DNA from: Bacteroidota bacterium
Lineage (GTDB): Bacteria > Bacteroidota > Bacteroidia > Flavobacteriales_E > Vicingaceae
Direction: 5' to 3'
DNA: 64,000 bases
Assembly (NCBI GenBank): GCA_013112545.1
Contig: JABFGJ010000007.1
Location: 1 to 64,000, forward strand
Shown here: piece by piece, positions 18,001 through 26,389 of the stretch
Position numbering within the stretch: position 1 is the first letter of the stretch
How the letters are laid out: every line of letters starts with the position of its first letter
Position numbers and translations under genes: made by a program
Notes under the pieces: model-generated
Databases searched by the model: none
What the model saw: the letters and a program-made list of their open reading frames with translations, nothing else
Told to the model about the DNA's origin: nothing

Positions 18001-18447
18001 TTAATTGGCTACTGGAGCTCCCATAGACTCTTCTTTTACGGGAGTTGTTTTCTTTTCTACAACGTTTCCTTTAATTCTCAAAACAGTAGAAGGTTCAGAG
18101 GCATTTGAAGAAACAGTTACAGATTTGTTAATTGGCCCTAATCTGTTTGTAGCGTATTTTACTTTAATCTCGCCAGATTCACCTGGGTTGATTGGCGCTT
18201 TTGGCCAAGAAGGAACAGTACAACCACATGAACCTTTGGCATTAGAAATAATTAATGGAGCAGTACCTGTGTTTGTAAATTTAAAAACTCTTAGTCCATC
18301 GGCATTTTGTGGAATAGTTCCGTAATCAATTACTTCTGATTCAAAAGTTATTTCAGCACCATTTGCTGATTGAACTTGCGTTTCTTGAGCATTTATTGCA
18401 CCAAAAGCTAAAAAGAATATACTTAATGTAGTAGCTAATTTTTTCAT
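18001..18447 (-). CDS. DUF1573 secreted protein
   Basis: 148 aa. Signal peptide at 1-20 ending INAQ. One DUF1573 (ASH/MSP-like beta-sandwich) domain with the diagnostic YGTIPQNADGLRVFKFTNTG and NAKGSCGCTVPSWP. The CGC pair and sandwich fold are typical of small periplasmic or surface Bacteroidota proteins with no proven function. Monocistronic: it has its own terminator downstream and the sucD terminator upstream. Confidence 0.85.
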   Translation of the reverse strand: MKKLATTLSIFFLAFGAINAQETQVQSANGAEITFESEVIDYGTIPQNADGLRVFKFTNTGTAPLIISNAKGSCGCTVPSWPKAPINPGESGEIKVKYATNRLGPINKSVTVSSNASEPSTVLRIKGNVVEKKTTPVKEESMGAPVAN

Positions 18448-18551
18448 ATTAAATTGTTTTATTGTTAATCAGCTCAAAAATAGGCATGTTTTTGTTTTTT
18501 TATTTCGATTAACAAATCTTTAACATGTTATTGATTGCAGAATTTTCGATC

Positions 18552-18585
18552 AAAAAAAAGGCCTAAGTTTTTCACTTAAGCCCTT
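18552..18585 (-). terminator. sucD terminator
   Basis: On the minus strand a stem GGGCTTAAGT / ACTTAGGCCT (with a wobble) and a short A-rich loop precede a run of eight T. Confidence 0.8.
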
Positions 18586-18605
18586 TAATGTATTATAAAG
18601 TCTTA

Positions 18606-19484
18606 TTAAACGTGTGTTGCCATTAGTTCGGCCATTGTTTTTCCAATAACAGCAGGAGATTCAACAACAGAAATACCACAAGCACGCATAATTTTCATTT
18701 TAGCTTCTGCAGTATCGTCAGCACCACCTACTATAGCACCTGCATGACCCATGGTTCTTCCAGCTGGCGCAGTTTGTCCCGCAATAAAACCAACTACTGG
18801 TTTAGTTCCATTTTCTTTAATCCAGTTTGCAGCATCTGCTTCCATAGAACCTCCAATCTCACCTATCATTACTATGCCGTGAGTCTCAGGGTCGTTCATT
18901 AATAACTCTACCGCCTCTTTAGTCGTTGTTCCAATAATTGGATCACCACCAATTCCAATAGCAGTTGAAATACCTAATCCAGCTTTCACAACTTGGTCAG
19001 CAGCTTCATAAGTTAATGTTCCAGACTTAGAAACAATTCCAATGTTTCCTTTTTTGAAAACAAAACCTGGCATAATTCCAACTTTAGCTTCTTCTGGCGT
19101 AATTACACCAGGGCAGTTAGGGCCAATTAAACGGCAATCTCTTCCCGATATGTAGTTTTTTACCATAATCATATCTTTAGTAGGAATTCCTTCAGTAATA
19201 CAAATGATTACTTTAATGCCTGCTTCGGCAGCTTCCATAATGGCGTCTGCAGCAAATGCTGGTGGAACAAAAATGATGGAAACATTTGCTCCAGCTTTTG
19301 TTACTGCCTCAGAAACTGTATTAAAAACAGGCTTATCTAAATGGGTTTGTCCACCTTTTCCTGGAGTTACTCCACCTACTACGTTTGTACCGTATTCTAT
19401 CATTTGGCCGGCATGAAAAGTACCTTCGCTACCTGTAAAACCTTGAACAATTACTTTTGAATCTTTATTAACTAATACACTCAT
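18606..19484 (-). CDS. sucD: Succinyl-CoA ligase (ADP-forming) alpha subunit
   Basis: 292 aa, TCA-cycle enzyme interconverting succinyl-CoA and succinate with nucleotide phosphorylation. CoA-binding Rossmann motif [13 protein letters not shown] at the N-terminus, [10 protein letters not shown] near residue 122, and the phospho-histidine loop [11 protein letters not shown] near residue 245. Full family length. The beta subunit (sucC) is not adjacent, as is common in Bacteroidota. Promoter TTG-N20-TAATTTTG lies upstream (19517-19547), with a leader of about 28 nt. Confidence 0.97.
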   Translation of the reverse strand: MSVLVNKDSKVIVQGFTGSEGTFHAGQMIEYGTNVVGGVTPGKGGQTHLDKPVFNTVSEAVTKAGANVSIIFVPPAFAADAIMEAAEAGIKVIICITEGIPTKDMIMVKNYISGRDCRLIGPNCPGVITPEEAKVGIMPGFVFKKGNIGIVSKSGTLTYEAADQVVKAGLGISTAIGIGGDPIIGTTTKEAVELLMNDPETHGIVMIGEIGGSMEADAANWIKENGTKPVVGFIAGQTAPAGRTMGHAGAIVGGADDTAEAKMKIMRACGISVVESPAVIGKTMAELMATHV

Positions 19485-19516
19485 CTATTTGTGTTTTTAT
19501 TTAAAAAATTGGAGCT

Positions 19517-19547
19517 CAAAATTATACTTTTAGAATTGGGCGTGCAA
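19517..19547 (-). promoter_or_regulatory. sucD promoter (TTG-N20-TAATTTTG)
   Basis: On the minus strand TTG at 19547-19545 and TAATTTTG at 19524-19517 match the Bacteroidota -33/-7 pair with 20-bp spacing. Confidence 0.6.
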
Positions 19548-19618
19548 GACATATAATACAATTTTGATTTTTTAATTTTGATAGACTTTTTTTATAATTG
19601 GAAGCATTAAAAAAATTC

Positions 19619-20896
19619 TCAATACCCATATTTTTCTTGCCAAAGTGCTTTTAATCGTTTTCGCAATTCGTTTTCTCTAGCATTTTCACCCGGCTCATAA
19701 AAGGTTGTTCCTTGAATAGCTTCTGGTAAATAATTTTGATTGAAAAAATTATTAGGAAAATCGTGAGCATACTTGTATTCTTTGCCATATCCAATTTCCT
19801 TCATCAGTTTGGTAGGGGCATTCCTCAAAGCCAAAGGAACATTCAAATTGCCACTTTTTCGAACTTCTTCTTGCGCTCGATTAATGGCCATGTATGCCGC
19901 ATTACTTTTTGGTGATGAAGCCAAATAGGTTACACATTGCGAAAGAATTATTCGAGATTCTGGCCAACCGATAACATTAACTGCCTGAAAACAATTGTTG
20001 GCCATTACAATAGCTGTCGGGTTTGCATTCCCTATGTCTTCAGAAGCTAAAATCAATAATCGACGTGCAATAAATTTGGGATCTTCGCCACCTTCTATCA
20101 TTCTTGCTAGCCAATAAACTCCCGCATTGGGATCGCTGCCCCGAATCGATTTGATAAAAGCTGAAATTATATCGTAATGCTGCTCACCGTCTTTATCGTA
20201 TTTGGCAATGTTTTGCTGTGCGATTTGCTTAACATTTTCATCGGTAATGACAACTTTTTCTGAGGCTTGATTGCTGATTACCAAGTCCAATAAATTCAGT
20301 AGTTTCCGAGCATCACCACCAGATAATTGCAACAGCGCATGAAATTCTTTTAACTGGACTTTCTTTTTAGATAAAACTTCATCTTGCTTTAAAGCGTGAT
20401 GTACCAAACCTAAGAGTTCTTCTTTATTCAGAGGTTCTAAAGTATATACTTGACAGCGACTCAATAAAGCGGAAATAACTTCAAAAGAGGGGTTTTCAGT
20501 GGTTGCCCCAATCAAAGTAATTGTTCCATCTTCTACTGCACCTAAAAGGGAATCCTGTTGCGATTTGCTAAAACGATGAATTTCATCGATAAACAAAATG
20601 GGGTTTTGACTTGCAAAAAATTGTTGCTTTTTAGCATTTTGAATAATCTCTCTAACATCTTTTACACCTGAGTTAATAGCACTCAAGGTAAAAAAAGGTC
20701 GATCAGTCGTATTGGCTATAATATTGGCTAAGGTTGTTTTACCTATTCCGGGGCTACCCCACAAAATCATTGAAGGAACCATGCCTTTCTCAATTAATTT
20801 TCGGAGTGCTGTTCCTTCTCCCACCAAGTGTTTTTGCCCAACATATTCATCCAAGTTTTTTGGGCGCATTCGCTCTGCTAAAGGTTTGTTACTCAT
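19619..20896 (-). CDS. rarA: Replication-associated recombination protein A (RarA/MgsA AAA+ ATPase)
   Basis: 425 aa. AAA+ clamp-loader-like ATPase that acts at stalled replication forks. N-terminal [19 protein letters not shown] is the family hallmark. Walker A GSPGIGKT near residue 48, Walker B FIDEIHRF near 102, sensor 1 GATTENPSF near 132, and the tetramerisation/C-terminal region with [13 protein letters not shown] near 265. Complete. Its start overlaps the end of acpH by 8 bp, so the two are cotranscribed from a point upstream of acpH. Confidence 0.95.
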   Translation of the reverse strand: MSNKPLAERMRPKNLDEYVGQKHLVGEGTALRKLIEKGMVPSMILWGSPGIGKTTLANIIANTTDRPFFTLSAINSGVKDVREIIQNAKKQQFFASQNPILFIDEIHRFSKSQQDSLLGAVEDGTITLIGATTENPSFEVISALLSRCQVYTLEPLNKEELLGLVHHALKQDEVLSKKKVQLKEFHALLQLSGGDARKLLNLLDLVISNQASEKVVITDENVKQIAQQNIAKYDKDGEQHYDIISAFIKSIRGSDPNAGVYWLARMIEGGEDPKFIARRLLILASEDIGNANPTAIVMANNCFQAVNVIGWPESRIILSQCVTYLASSPKSNAAYMAINRAQEEVRKSGNLNVPLALRNAPTKLMKEIGYGKEYKYAHDFPNNFFNQNYLPEAIQGTTFYEPGENARENELRKRLKALWQEKYGY

Positions 20897-21476
20897 ATGC
20901 TTTTGTCCATGTATTAGCGTATTCTATTAATTGTGGGAAAAATTCCTCAAACTCTTTTTCATATAATATAAAATCATGTTGTAAGTCGCTAGTAGCTTCT
21001 TCCATTCTAGATACAAATGTAGCTCTTCGCGATAAACCATTTAAAGCTTTTTGCATTCCTTCTATAGTTGAATAATGGAAAAGCCAGTCGAAACGAGTCA
21101 TGTGTTCGAACATCAGTTTTGCCGATTTTGGAAACAATGGCTCTTTTGCCAATAAAGCTCGATAGACCGATTGGGTAAAAGTTTCTAATGGAATTGGAGA
21201 GTAATTCGCCCAGTTTTTTGCCAACACATGGTCGTAAAACATATCCACTAAAACAGCAGCATATTTACGGTATTTGGGATATAATCGCTCTTTACTTTTT
21301 TGGACAATTGGATGCTCGTCGGTGAATTGGTCTATTCCACGGTGCATCATGATTCCCTTTTGAATTTCTGGTGAAAATGTATTTATCTTTTTTCCTTTCA
21401 CGTGATCTGCAATGTAATTACCCACCATTAAATTCAAGTCGGATTGAGAAAGAAAAAGATGCGCTAAATGATTCAT
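20889..21476 (-). CDS. acpH: Acyl carrier protein phosphodiesterase family protein
   Basis: 195 aa, cytosolic. MNHLAHLFLS...LMVGNYIADHVKG is the AcpH N-terminal signature, with metal-ligand residues in GNYIADH and MMHRGIDQFTDEHP (HxxxDxxTDxHP, HD-like). AcpH removes the phosphopantetheine arm from ACP in E. coli. It precedes rarA with an 8-bp overlap, and its promoter region is shared divergently with mnmE. Confidence 0.85.
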   Translation of the reverse strand: MNHLAHLFLSQSDLNLMVGNYIADHVKGKKINTFSPEIQKGIMMHRGIDQFTDEHPIVQKSKERLYPKYRKYAAVLVDMFYDHVLAKNWANYSPIPLETFTQSVYRALLAKEPLFPKSAKLMFEHMTRFDWLFHYSTIEGMQKALNGLSRRATFVSRMEEATSDLQHDFILYEKEFEEFFPQLIEYANTWTKAYE

Positions 21477-21608
21477 CAGATTAATAATTCTAGAATTGTG
21501 AAATTACTATTTATACTTAGGAGTTTGAGTTTAGATAGTTCGTAGAAGGGAGTATTAGGAGTTATTGTTAATGTTGTTTAGATATGAGTCATATTTCTTA
21601 ATTTATTA

Positions 21609-21638
21609 TTGAACATTGGGTATTGAAGTTTACTTTTG
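21609..21638 (+). promoter_or_regulatory. mnmE promoter (TTG-N19-TACTTTTG)
   Basis: TTG at 21609-21611 and TACTTTTG at 21631-21638 match the Bacteroidota consensus with 19-bp spacing. The -7 box ends 4 nt before the first ATG (21643), so the mRNA is likely leaderless. Confidence 0.6.
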
Positions 21639-21642
21639 CAGC

Positions 21643-23046
21643 ATGATGCATCATAACGATACTATTTGTGCTTTATCTACTCCACAAGGATCTGGAGCAA
21701 TAGGAGTAATCCGAATTAGTGGCCCTGAAGCCATCAACATGGTTCATTTCTTATTTGAGGGTAGAAATTTAGAAATCCAAAAAGGGCAGAGTTTGCATTT
21801 TGGAAAATTTGTTGATGATAACGAAATCATAGATGAGGTTTTGGTCAGTTTATTTAAAGCTCCAAATTCTTATACCGGAGAAGACATTGTTGAAATTTCT
21901 TGTCACGGATCATCATATATTCTTACTAGAGTTTTAAATGCTCTTATCAATAGGGGGGCAAGGTTAGCTAAACCAGGCGAGTTCACGATGCGAGCATTCA
22001 GTAATGGCAAAATGGATTTAGCACAAGCCGAAGCAGTGGCGGATTTAATAGCTTCTGAAAGCAAGGCGGCACATCACTTGGCTTTAAATCAAATGCGAGG
22101 AGGTTTTTCTGAAAAAATCAATCAATTGCGTGAAGAATTAATTCATTTCACTTCATTAATTGAATTAGAACTAGATTTTAGTGAAGAAGACGTTGAGTTT
22201 GCCGATCGAGATGATTTAAAAGCATTAGTCAACCATTTAATAGAAGTTATTAATGGCTTAATAGATTCATTTTCTACTGGTAATGCCTTGAAAAACGGAA
22301 TTCCTGTAGCTATAATTGGTCAGCCCAATGTAGGGAAATCAACTTTATTGAATGCCCTGTTGAATGAAGACAAAGCCATTGTTTCTGAAATAGCAGGAAC
22401 AACAAGAGATAGCATAGAAGATGAGGTGAAAATAGGTGGAGTAAGTTTTCGATTCATCGATACAGCAGGAATTCGAGAAACAGAAGACATTGTAGAAAAC
22501 ATAGGCATTAAACGAACTTATCAAATGCTAGACAAGGCAACTGTAATCCTTTACTTGGTTGATATTGTTGAAGATTCTGCTACCATGATTAGTGAAAGTG
22601 TACTTGCCATTCAAAAGCGGATAGAAGCATCTGATAAAACCTTGATTTTATTAGCCAATAAAATCGATAAGCTTCAAGTTTCAGAGCATGTAATACCAAA
22701 AGCATTAAATGATAAAATTCCAGAAGGAATTAAAACCATTTTTCTAAGCACAGGGCAAAAACAAAATATACAAGGATTAGAAGCTGCTTTAAAAGCATTG
22801 GCTGAGGAAAAGTTAAAAGGTGCCAACGAGGTACTAGTTTCCAATGCAAGACATTACGAAGCTTTGAAAAAAGCAGGCGAAGCCCTTCAGCGAGTAGCAG
22901 ATGGCTTAGAGCAAAACATTACTGGTGATTTTTTAGCGATGGACATCCGACAAAGTTTGTTTTATCTAGGAGAAATTACAGGAACAATCGAAATTGACCG
23001 CGATATTTTGGGTTCGATATTTTCGAAATTTTGTATCGGAAAGTAA
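21643..23046 (+). CDS. mnmE: tRNA uridine-5-carboxymethylaminomethyl modification GTPase
   Basis: 467 aa from ATG 21643 (the frame opens earlier, but that part covers the promoter). With MnmG it modifies U34 of tRNAs. N-terminal folate-binding domain begins DTICALSTPQGSGAIGVIRISG. The G domain holds G1 GQPNVGKST near residue 227, G3 DTAG near 274 and G4 NKID near 343. The last residues are the invariant C-terminal FCIGK, whose Cys is catalytic-site linked. All landmarks are present. Divergent from acpH. Confidence 0.97.
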   Translation: MMHHNDTICALSTPQGSGAIGVIRISGPEAINMVHFLFEGRNLEIQKGQSLHFGKFVDDNEIIDEVLVSLFKAPNSYTGEDIVEISCHGSSYILTRVLNALINRGARLAKPGEFTMRAFSNGKMDLAQAEAVADLIASESKAAHHLALNQMRGGFSEKINQLREELIHFTSLIELELDFSEEDVEFADRDDLKALVNHLIEVINGLIDSFSTGNALKNGIPVAIIGQPNVGKSTLLNALLNEDKAIVSEIAGTTRDSIEDEVKIGGVSFRFIDTAGIRETEDIVENIGIKRTYQMLDKATVILYLVDIVEDSATMISESVLAIQKRIEASDKTLILLANKIDKLQVSEHVIPKALNDKIPEGIKTIFLSTGQKQNIQGLEAALKALAEEKLKGANEVLVSNARHYEALKKAGEALQRVADGLEQNITGDFLAMDIRQSLFYLGEITGTIEIDRDILGSIFSKFCIGK

Positions 23047-23205
23047 ATGTAAGTCTCATTTTTTGGTTTAAAAACTATATAAAGTGAATTCTAGGGAAAC
23101 AAGCTCAAACATTTGGAATTGGGTGATATTATAAACTTTAAATAATTATTTCGGACTGGCATATCCAATTAAATAATAGTAATATTGTCGAGAATAAAAG
23201 ATAAT

Positions 23206-23640
23206 ATGCTTTCCAAATCTTGTCAGTACGCCATACGAATATTAATGTTTATTTGTTCTAAAAGCAAACAAGTAGAACGTGTTCGTTTATTAGAAATTTC
23301 TCATGCCATTGCTTCTCCACCGGCGTTTACATCTAAAATCTTACAACAATTGGTTGCTGCCAAGCTAATTTGTTCTCAAAAAGGAGCAAATGGAGGTTTT
23401 AAAATTGCTGAAGTGGATTGCAGTCAAATAACTCTTGGGCAGATTATAGAAACAATTGAAGGTAAGTCGCTTACTGCCAATTGCTTTTTAGGCTTATCTC
23501 AATGCAGCGATAACAATCCTTGCCCTGTTCATCATTTATATTATCCGATAAAGTCAGAATTGAATTCAACTTTAATGAATATAAATCTAAATGAAATCCT
23601 TTCTGACCCCAAACTCATTAATATCAACCTAAAAACGTAA
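23206..23640 (+). CDS. Rrf2-family transcriptional regulator
   Basis: 144 aa from ATG 23206 (a TTG 21 bp earlier is less likely). The N-terminal winged helix MLSKSCQYAIRILMFI...KILQQLVAAKLICSQKGANGGF is typical of Rrf2. Near residues 90-105 it has three cysteines arranged Cys-x6-Cys-x5-Cys (CFLGLSQC then CPVHH), the place where IscR and NsrR bind an Fe-S cluster. So it is probably a cluster-based sensor of NO, oxygen or Fe-S status. No Fe-S or NO-response gene is adjacent; about 185 bp follow before the convergent CBS gene. Confidence 0.9.
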   Translation: MLSKSCQYAIRILMFICSKSKQVERVRLLEISHAIASPPAFTSKILQQLVAAKLICSQKGANGGFKIAEVDCSQITLGQIIETIEGKSLTANCFLGLSQCSDNNPCPVHHLYYPIKSELNSTLMNINLNEILSDPKLININLKT

Positions 23641-23825
23641 AAGAGTTATCCTAGCATCACTATACTTGGGCAGTGCTAAGTGCAAACTCTAATGCTCAGT
23701 ATATTCTTCTACACTCTACAAAAAAAACACTCGCTTTTGTTATCTTACTATTCGGCAACTTTTTTGCCATGGTCGATTTACCTTCCAATATCCATCGGAA
23801 TCTACATTGTAAAATTTAATTGATA

Positions 23826-24287
23826 TTATTTATTAAAATCTTCTATGGCCTTCATTACATCGCGTTGACTAATTTGACCAACTAATTTACCATTGTCTAT
23901 GACAGGAAAACGCCTAATTCTTTGTTCAAGGAATTCTATAGCTGCTTCTAAAATGGAGTTGTTTGGCTTTAATGTTTTTACTTCTTTAACCATGTGTTCT
24001 CTTACAAGCCCATTTAAAGTAGGGTGGTTGTTGTACTTACCTTTGACAATTTGTTTCAAACAATCTCCTTCGGAAATTATTCCAACCAATTTATTATTAG
24101 AATCAACAACTGGCCCTCCAGAAATACCTTTGTATATTAAAATGTTTACAACTTCATCAATTGTTTGCTCCGGACTAAATGTTATTAATTGAGTGGTCAT
24201 GTAATCTTTAACCATTGCTTGCTCGGGTATTTGATTGTCATCTTTTGTTCGAGCACCTGTATAACTTTTTACCATAATTTTTTTCAT
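23826..24287 (-). CDS. Tandem CBS-domain protein
   Basis: 153 aa. Two CBS domains (about 27-80 and 92-150) with the usual VKDYMTTQLITFSPEQTIDEVVNIL opening and GGPVVD...LVGIISEGD and FPVIDNGKLVGQISQRD motifs, which form one Bateman module able to bind adenosyl ligands. No effector domain is attached. An in-frame ATG 12 bases downstream is an alternative start. Role unknown, possibly an energy-state sensor acting on a partner protein. Confidence 0.85.
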   Translation of the reverse strand: MKKIMVKSYTGARTKDDNQIPEQAMVKDYMTTQLITFSPEQTIDEVVNILIYKGISGGPVVDSNNKLVGIISEGDCLKQIVKGKYNNHPTLNGLVREHMVKEVKTLKPNNSILEAAIEFLEQRIRRFPVIDNGKLVGQISQRDVMKAIEDFNK

Positions 24288-24616
24288 TTAAATTACAAAT
24301 TTAAAATGAGAAAAAAAAAGTGTTTCTTTAATCGATGTTCAAATCTTAATTGGGAATTCAGAATTGCTAAAATTAAAACATACAAGACAGATGTATAGAT
24401 GTATAGCGAGTTTTATGGTAAAAACCAATATACACGTTTTTATTTCAACAGAAATTTTTGTTGATTACACCTAAATTACAGGCATTCTGAAATCTTTAGA
24501 AAAAATATACACAGGCTTTAAGTTAATTGCTTTACAGAATCGATTTTGAGGGCCAATATATTTAGGCAATCAATATGTATAGATTATTCAGTTTTAAGGC
24601 TATTGCAAATTTAGTG
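24288..24616. other. Intergenic gap without recognisable features
   Basis: 329 bp of A+T-rich DNA between the starts/ends of two minus-strand genes. No open frame of note, no tRNA, no clear terminator hairpin. It holds only a short direct repeat (AGATGTAT twice, near 24392-24408). Confidence 0.6.
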
Positions 24617-26068
24617 TTATTCATTTTTTTTAATCAACTTTTCTACTTGCTCTAGATCGATGTCTCTTCCTTGCATCAAATCTTCTATGCTATATTCTAG
24701 TTTATAATCAGGCATCAAGCCTCGATTGTCTAAAGGGTTTTTTATGCCGTGGTCTAAGTGATAGTAGGGTAGGTTTATTCTAATTTTTGTTTCAGGTAAG
24801 GTGAGATTGTATAACAACAAAGCGTTTGACCCTGATTTTCCACCTCCAGTTTCCTCACCAATAAAAATGGCATTGCTTCCATTGCTCAATTGAGCTGCGG
24901 TATAACTGCTTAATGAAAATGAATTTCCATTGATGAATACATAGAGTTGACCGTCGAAGTGGTTCTTTTTTCTTGGTTTATAGCTTAATACGTAATTTCT
25001 TCTGGGGTCGTTTTTATCCTTATCTGGTATTAAATTAAAAAGGGATTTGGTCATTTTACTAAAAAAATCCATTGCTAGATAAGCTTGTTTTTTAACTTTC
25101 CCCTTATCTCGTGAAAATGTAAAATTAAATTGTTGAGGCATCAAATACCTTAAAAGATTATTCCCATGTGGAAAATATCCGCCACCATTATCTCTAAGGT
25201 CAATGATTAGATTATTAACGGACTTTGCTTTTAGTTCTTTAAAAACTGACTTGTAAAATTTGTTATATCCTTTGGAATCAAAACTGTTGATGTCCAACAA
25301 GGCCGTATTATTTAAGTTTGAAAAATACTTGAGCTCAGCAAAACTGCTTTTAGGTCCAAGACTAAATTTGCTCGTGTCAATTGTTGATGTTTTGGCTTTT
25401 TGCTTTTTAAATTTTCCTCCTTCTATTATCACACTATCTTTGTTGCCATTGTGTTGATAAAGTACAGTATAATGATCTTTTCGTCCGTATAGGAAAAGGA
25501 AATAAGTTGAAAAATAACGTTCAACTTTACGATTATCGTAAGATTCTGAAAAGCCATCTCGCTCTTGTATGGCTTTCATATCAGCAACAATTTTACTTGT
25601 AGTAATTTGATTGATGGATAAAATTTCTACTCCTTTTGCCAAAGCAGAGTCAACACCCAAGTATTCTTTGACATAAACTTTATCGTTCACATAGAATACA
25701 TTAAATGTGAGTAGTTTAGAGTCGTTTTTTTGCAAAGCATACCAATCTTCTGATGGCCTAGCCACCGTATGCCCGCAATGTATGTTTCTAATGTATTGTC
25801 GAACTAAAACATGAAAAGCTTCTAAGGTCAAGCCATCTTTAAATTTCTTTTGAATGTTAATTTTGATAGCATTCAAACTATCTTCAGAAATGTAGGCATA
25901 AACGTCAGGATGAATGTTGACAAGTTCAGAACATAGAATATTAAAGTCATGTTCTAATTGGGCCGCAGTAAAAACTTGATTGCCCTTATTGCTTGTTTCT
26001 TGTGAGAATCCTACTATAAAGCTAAAACATAGTAGGGAAATTAGTATGAGTTTAATATAGAATGTCAT
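24617..26068 (-). CDS. S41-family (C-terminal processing type) peptidase
   Basis: 483 aa from the ATG at 26068, which puts a clean signal peptide (FYIKLILISLLCFSFIVGFS) at the N-terminus; ATG 26092 is possible. The peptidase core is C-terminal: NLIIDLRDNGGGYFPHG near residue 290, then NGNSFSLSSYTAAQL, where Ser of the S-L-S-S block is the expected nucleophile, and GEETGGGKSG. No PDZ domain is obvious, unlike CtpA. Probably a periplasmic or envelope-exposed serine protease. Monocistronic. Confidence 0.87.
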   Translation of the reverse strand: MTFYIKLILISLLCFSFIVGFSQETSNKGNQVFTAAQLEHDFNILCSELVNIHPDVYAYISEDSLNAIKINIQKKFKDGLTLEAFHVLVRQYIRNIHCGHTVARPSEDWYALQKNDSKLLTFNVFYVNDKVYVKEYLGVDSALAKGVEILSINQITTSKIVADMKAIQERDGFSESYDNRKVERYFSTYFLFLYGRKDHYTVLYQHNGNKDSVIIEGGKFKKQKAKTSTIDTSKFSLGPKSSFAELKYFSNLNNTALLDINSFDSKGYNKFYKSVFKELKAKSVNNLIIDLRDNGGGYFPHGNNLLRYLMPQQFNFTFSRDKGKVKKQAYLAMDFFSKMTKSLFNLIPDKDKNDPRRNYVLSYKPRKKNHFDGQLYVFINGNSFSLSSYTAAQLSNGSNAIFIGEETGGGKSGSNALLLYNLTLPETKIRINLPYYHLDHGIKNPLDNRGLMPDYKLEYSIEDLMQGRDIDLEQVEKLIKKNE

Positions 26069-26363
26069 TGTTAAAAAAGGGATAGATTTCATGAATGAAT
26101 TTTCTAAACTTGTCAAGTTTTATTAAGGTAAATATATGTTTTGCTTTGCAGATTATTAAAATCAAACATTTAAATGATCCTTGTTTTTTAACTGTGTTAT
26201 ATAGCTTATCGGGATTAGACACATTTGGCTTGAGATGATTAGTTTTTATTCAAATAAATATTTTACGAGAGATTCAAAATTCATTTTTCATTATGATATT
26301 ATACAACATAACTTTCTTTTAAAGTGTCTAAATTATCTTAACCAAATTAGAACTTTGAATAAT

Positions 26364-26371
26364 TATATTTG
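26364..26371 (+). promoter_or_regulatory. Promoter -7 element of TonB receptor gene
   Basis: TATATTTG, 18 bp before ATG 26390. A standard -33 box is not seen. Confidence 0.45.
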
Positions 26372-26389
26372 CCCCCTCAAAAATTTACT

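Noticed and set aside
21616-21642. Longer MnmE N-terminus from a TTG
   Set aside because: The extra residues overlap the promoter boxes and precede the conserved N-terminal start; ATG 21643 fits the family.
23641-23825. Gene remnant after the Rrf2 regulator
   Set aside because: One frame gives a membrane-like fragment, but it is short, lacks a start and matches nothing I can name.
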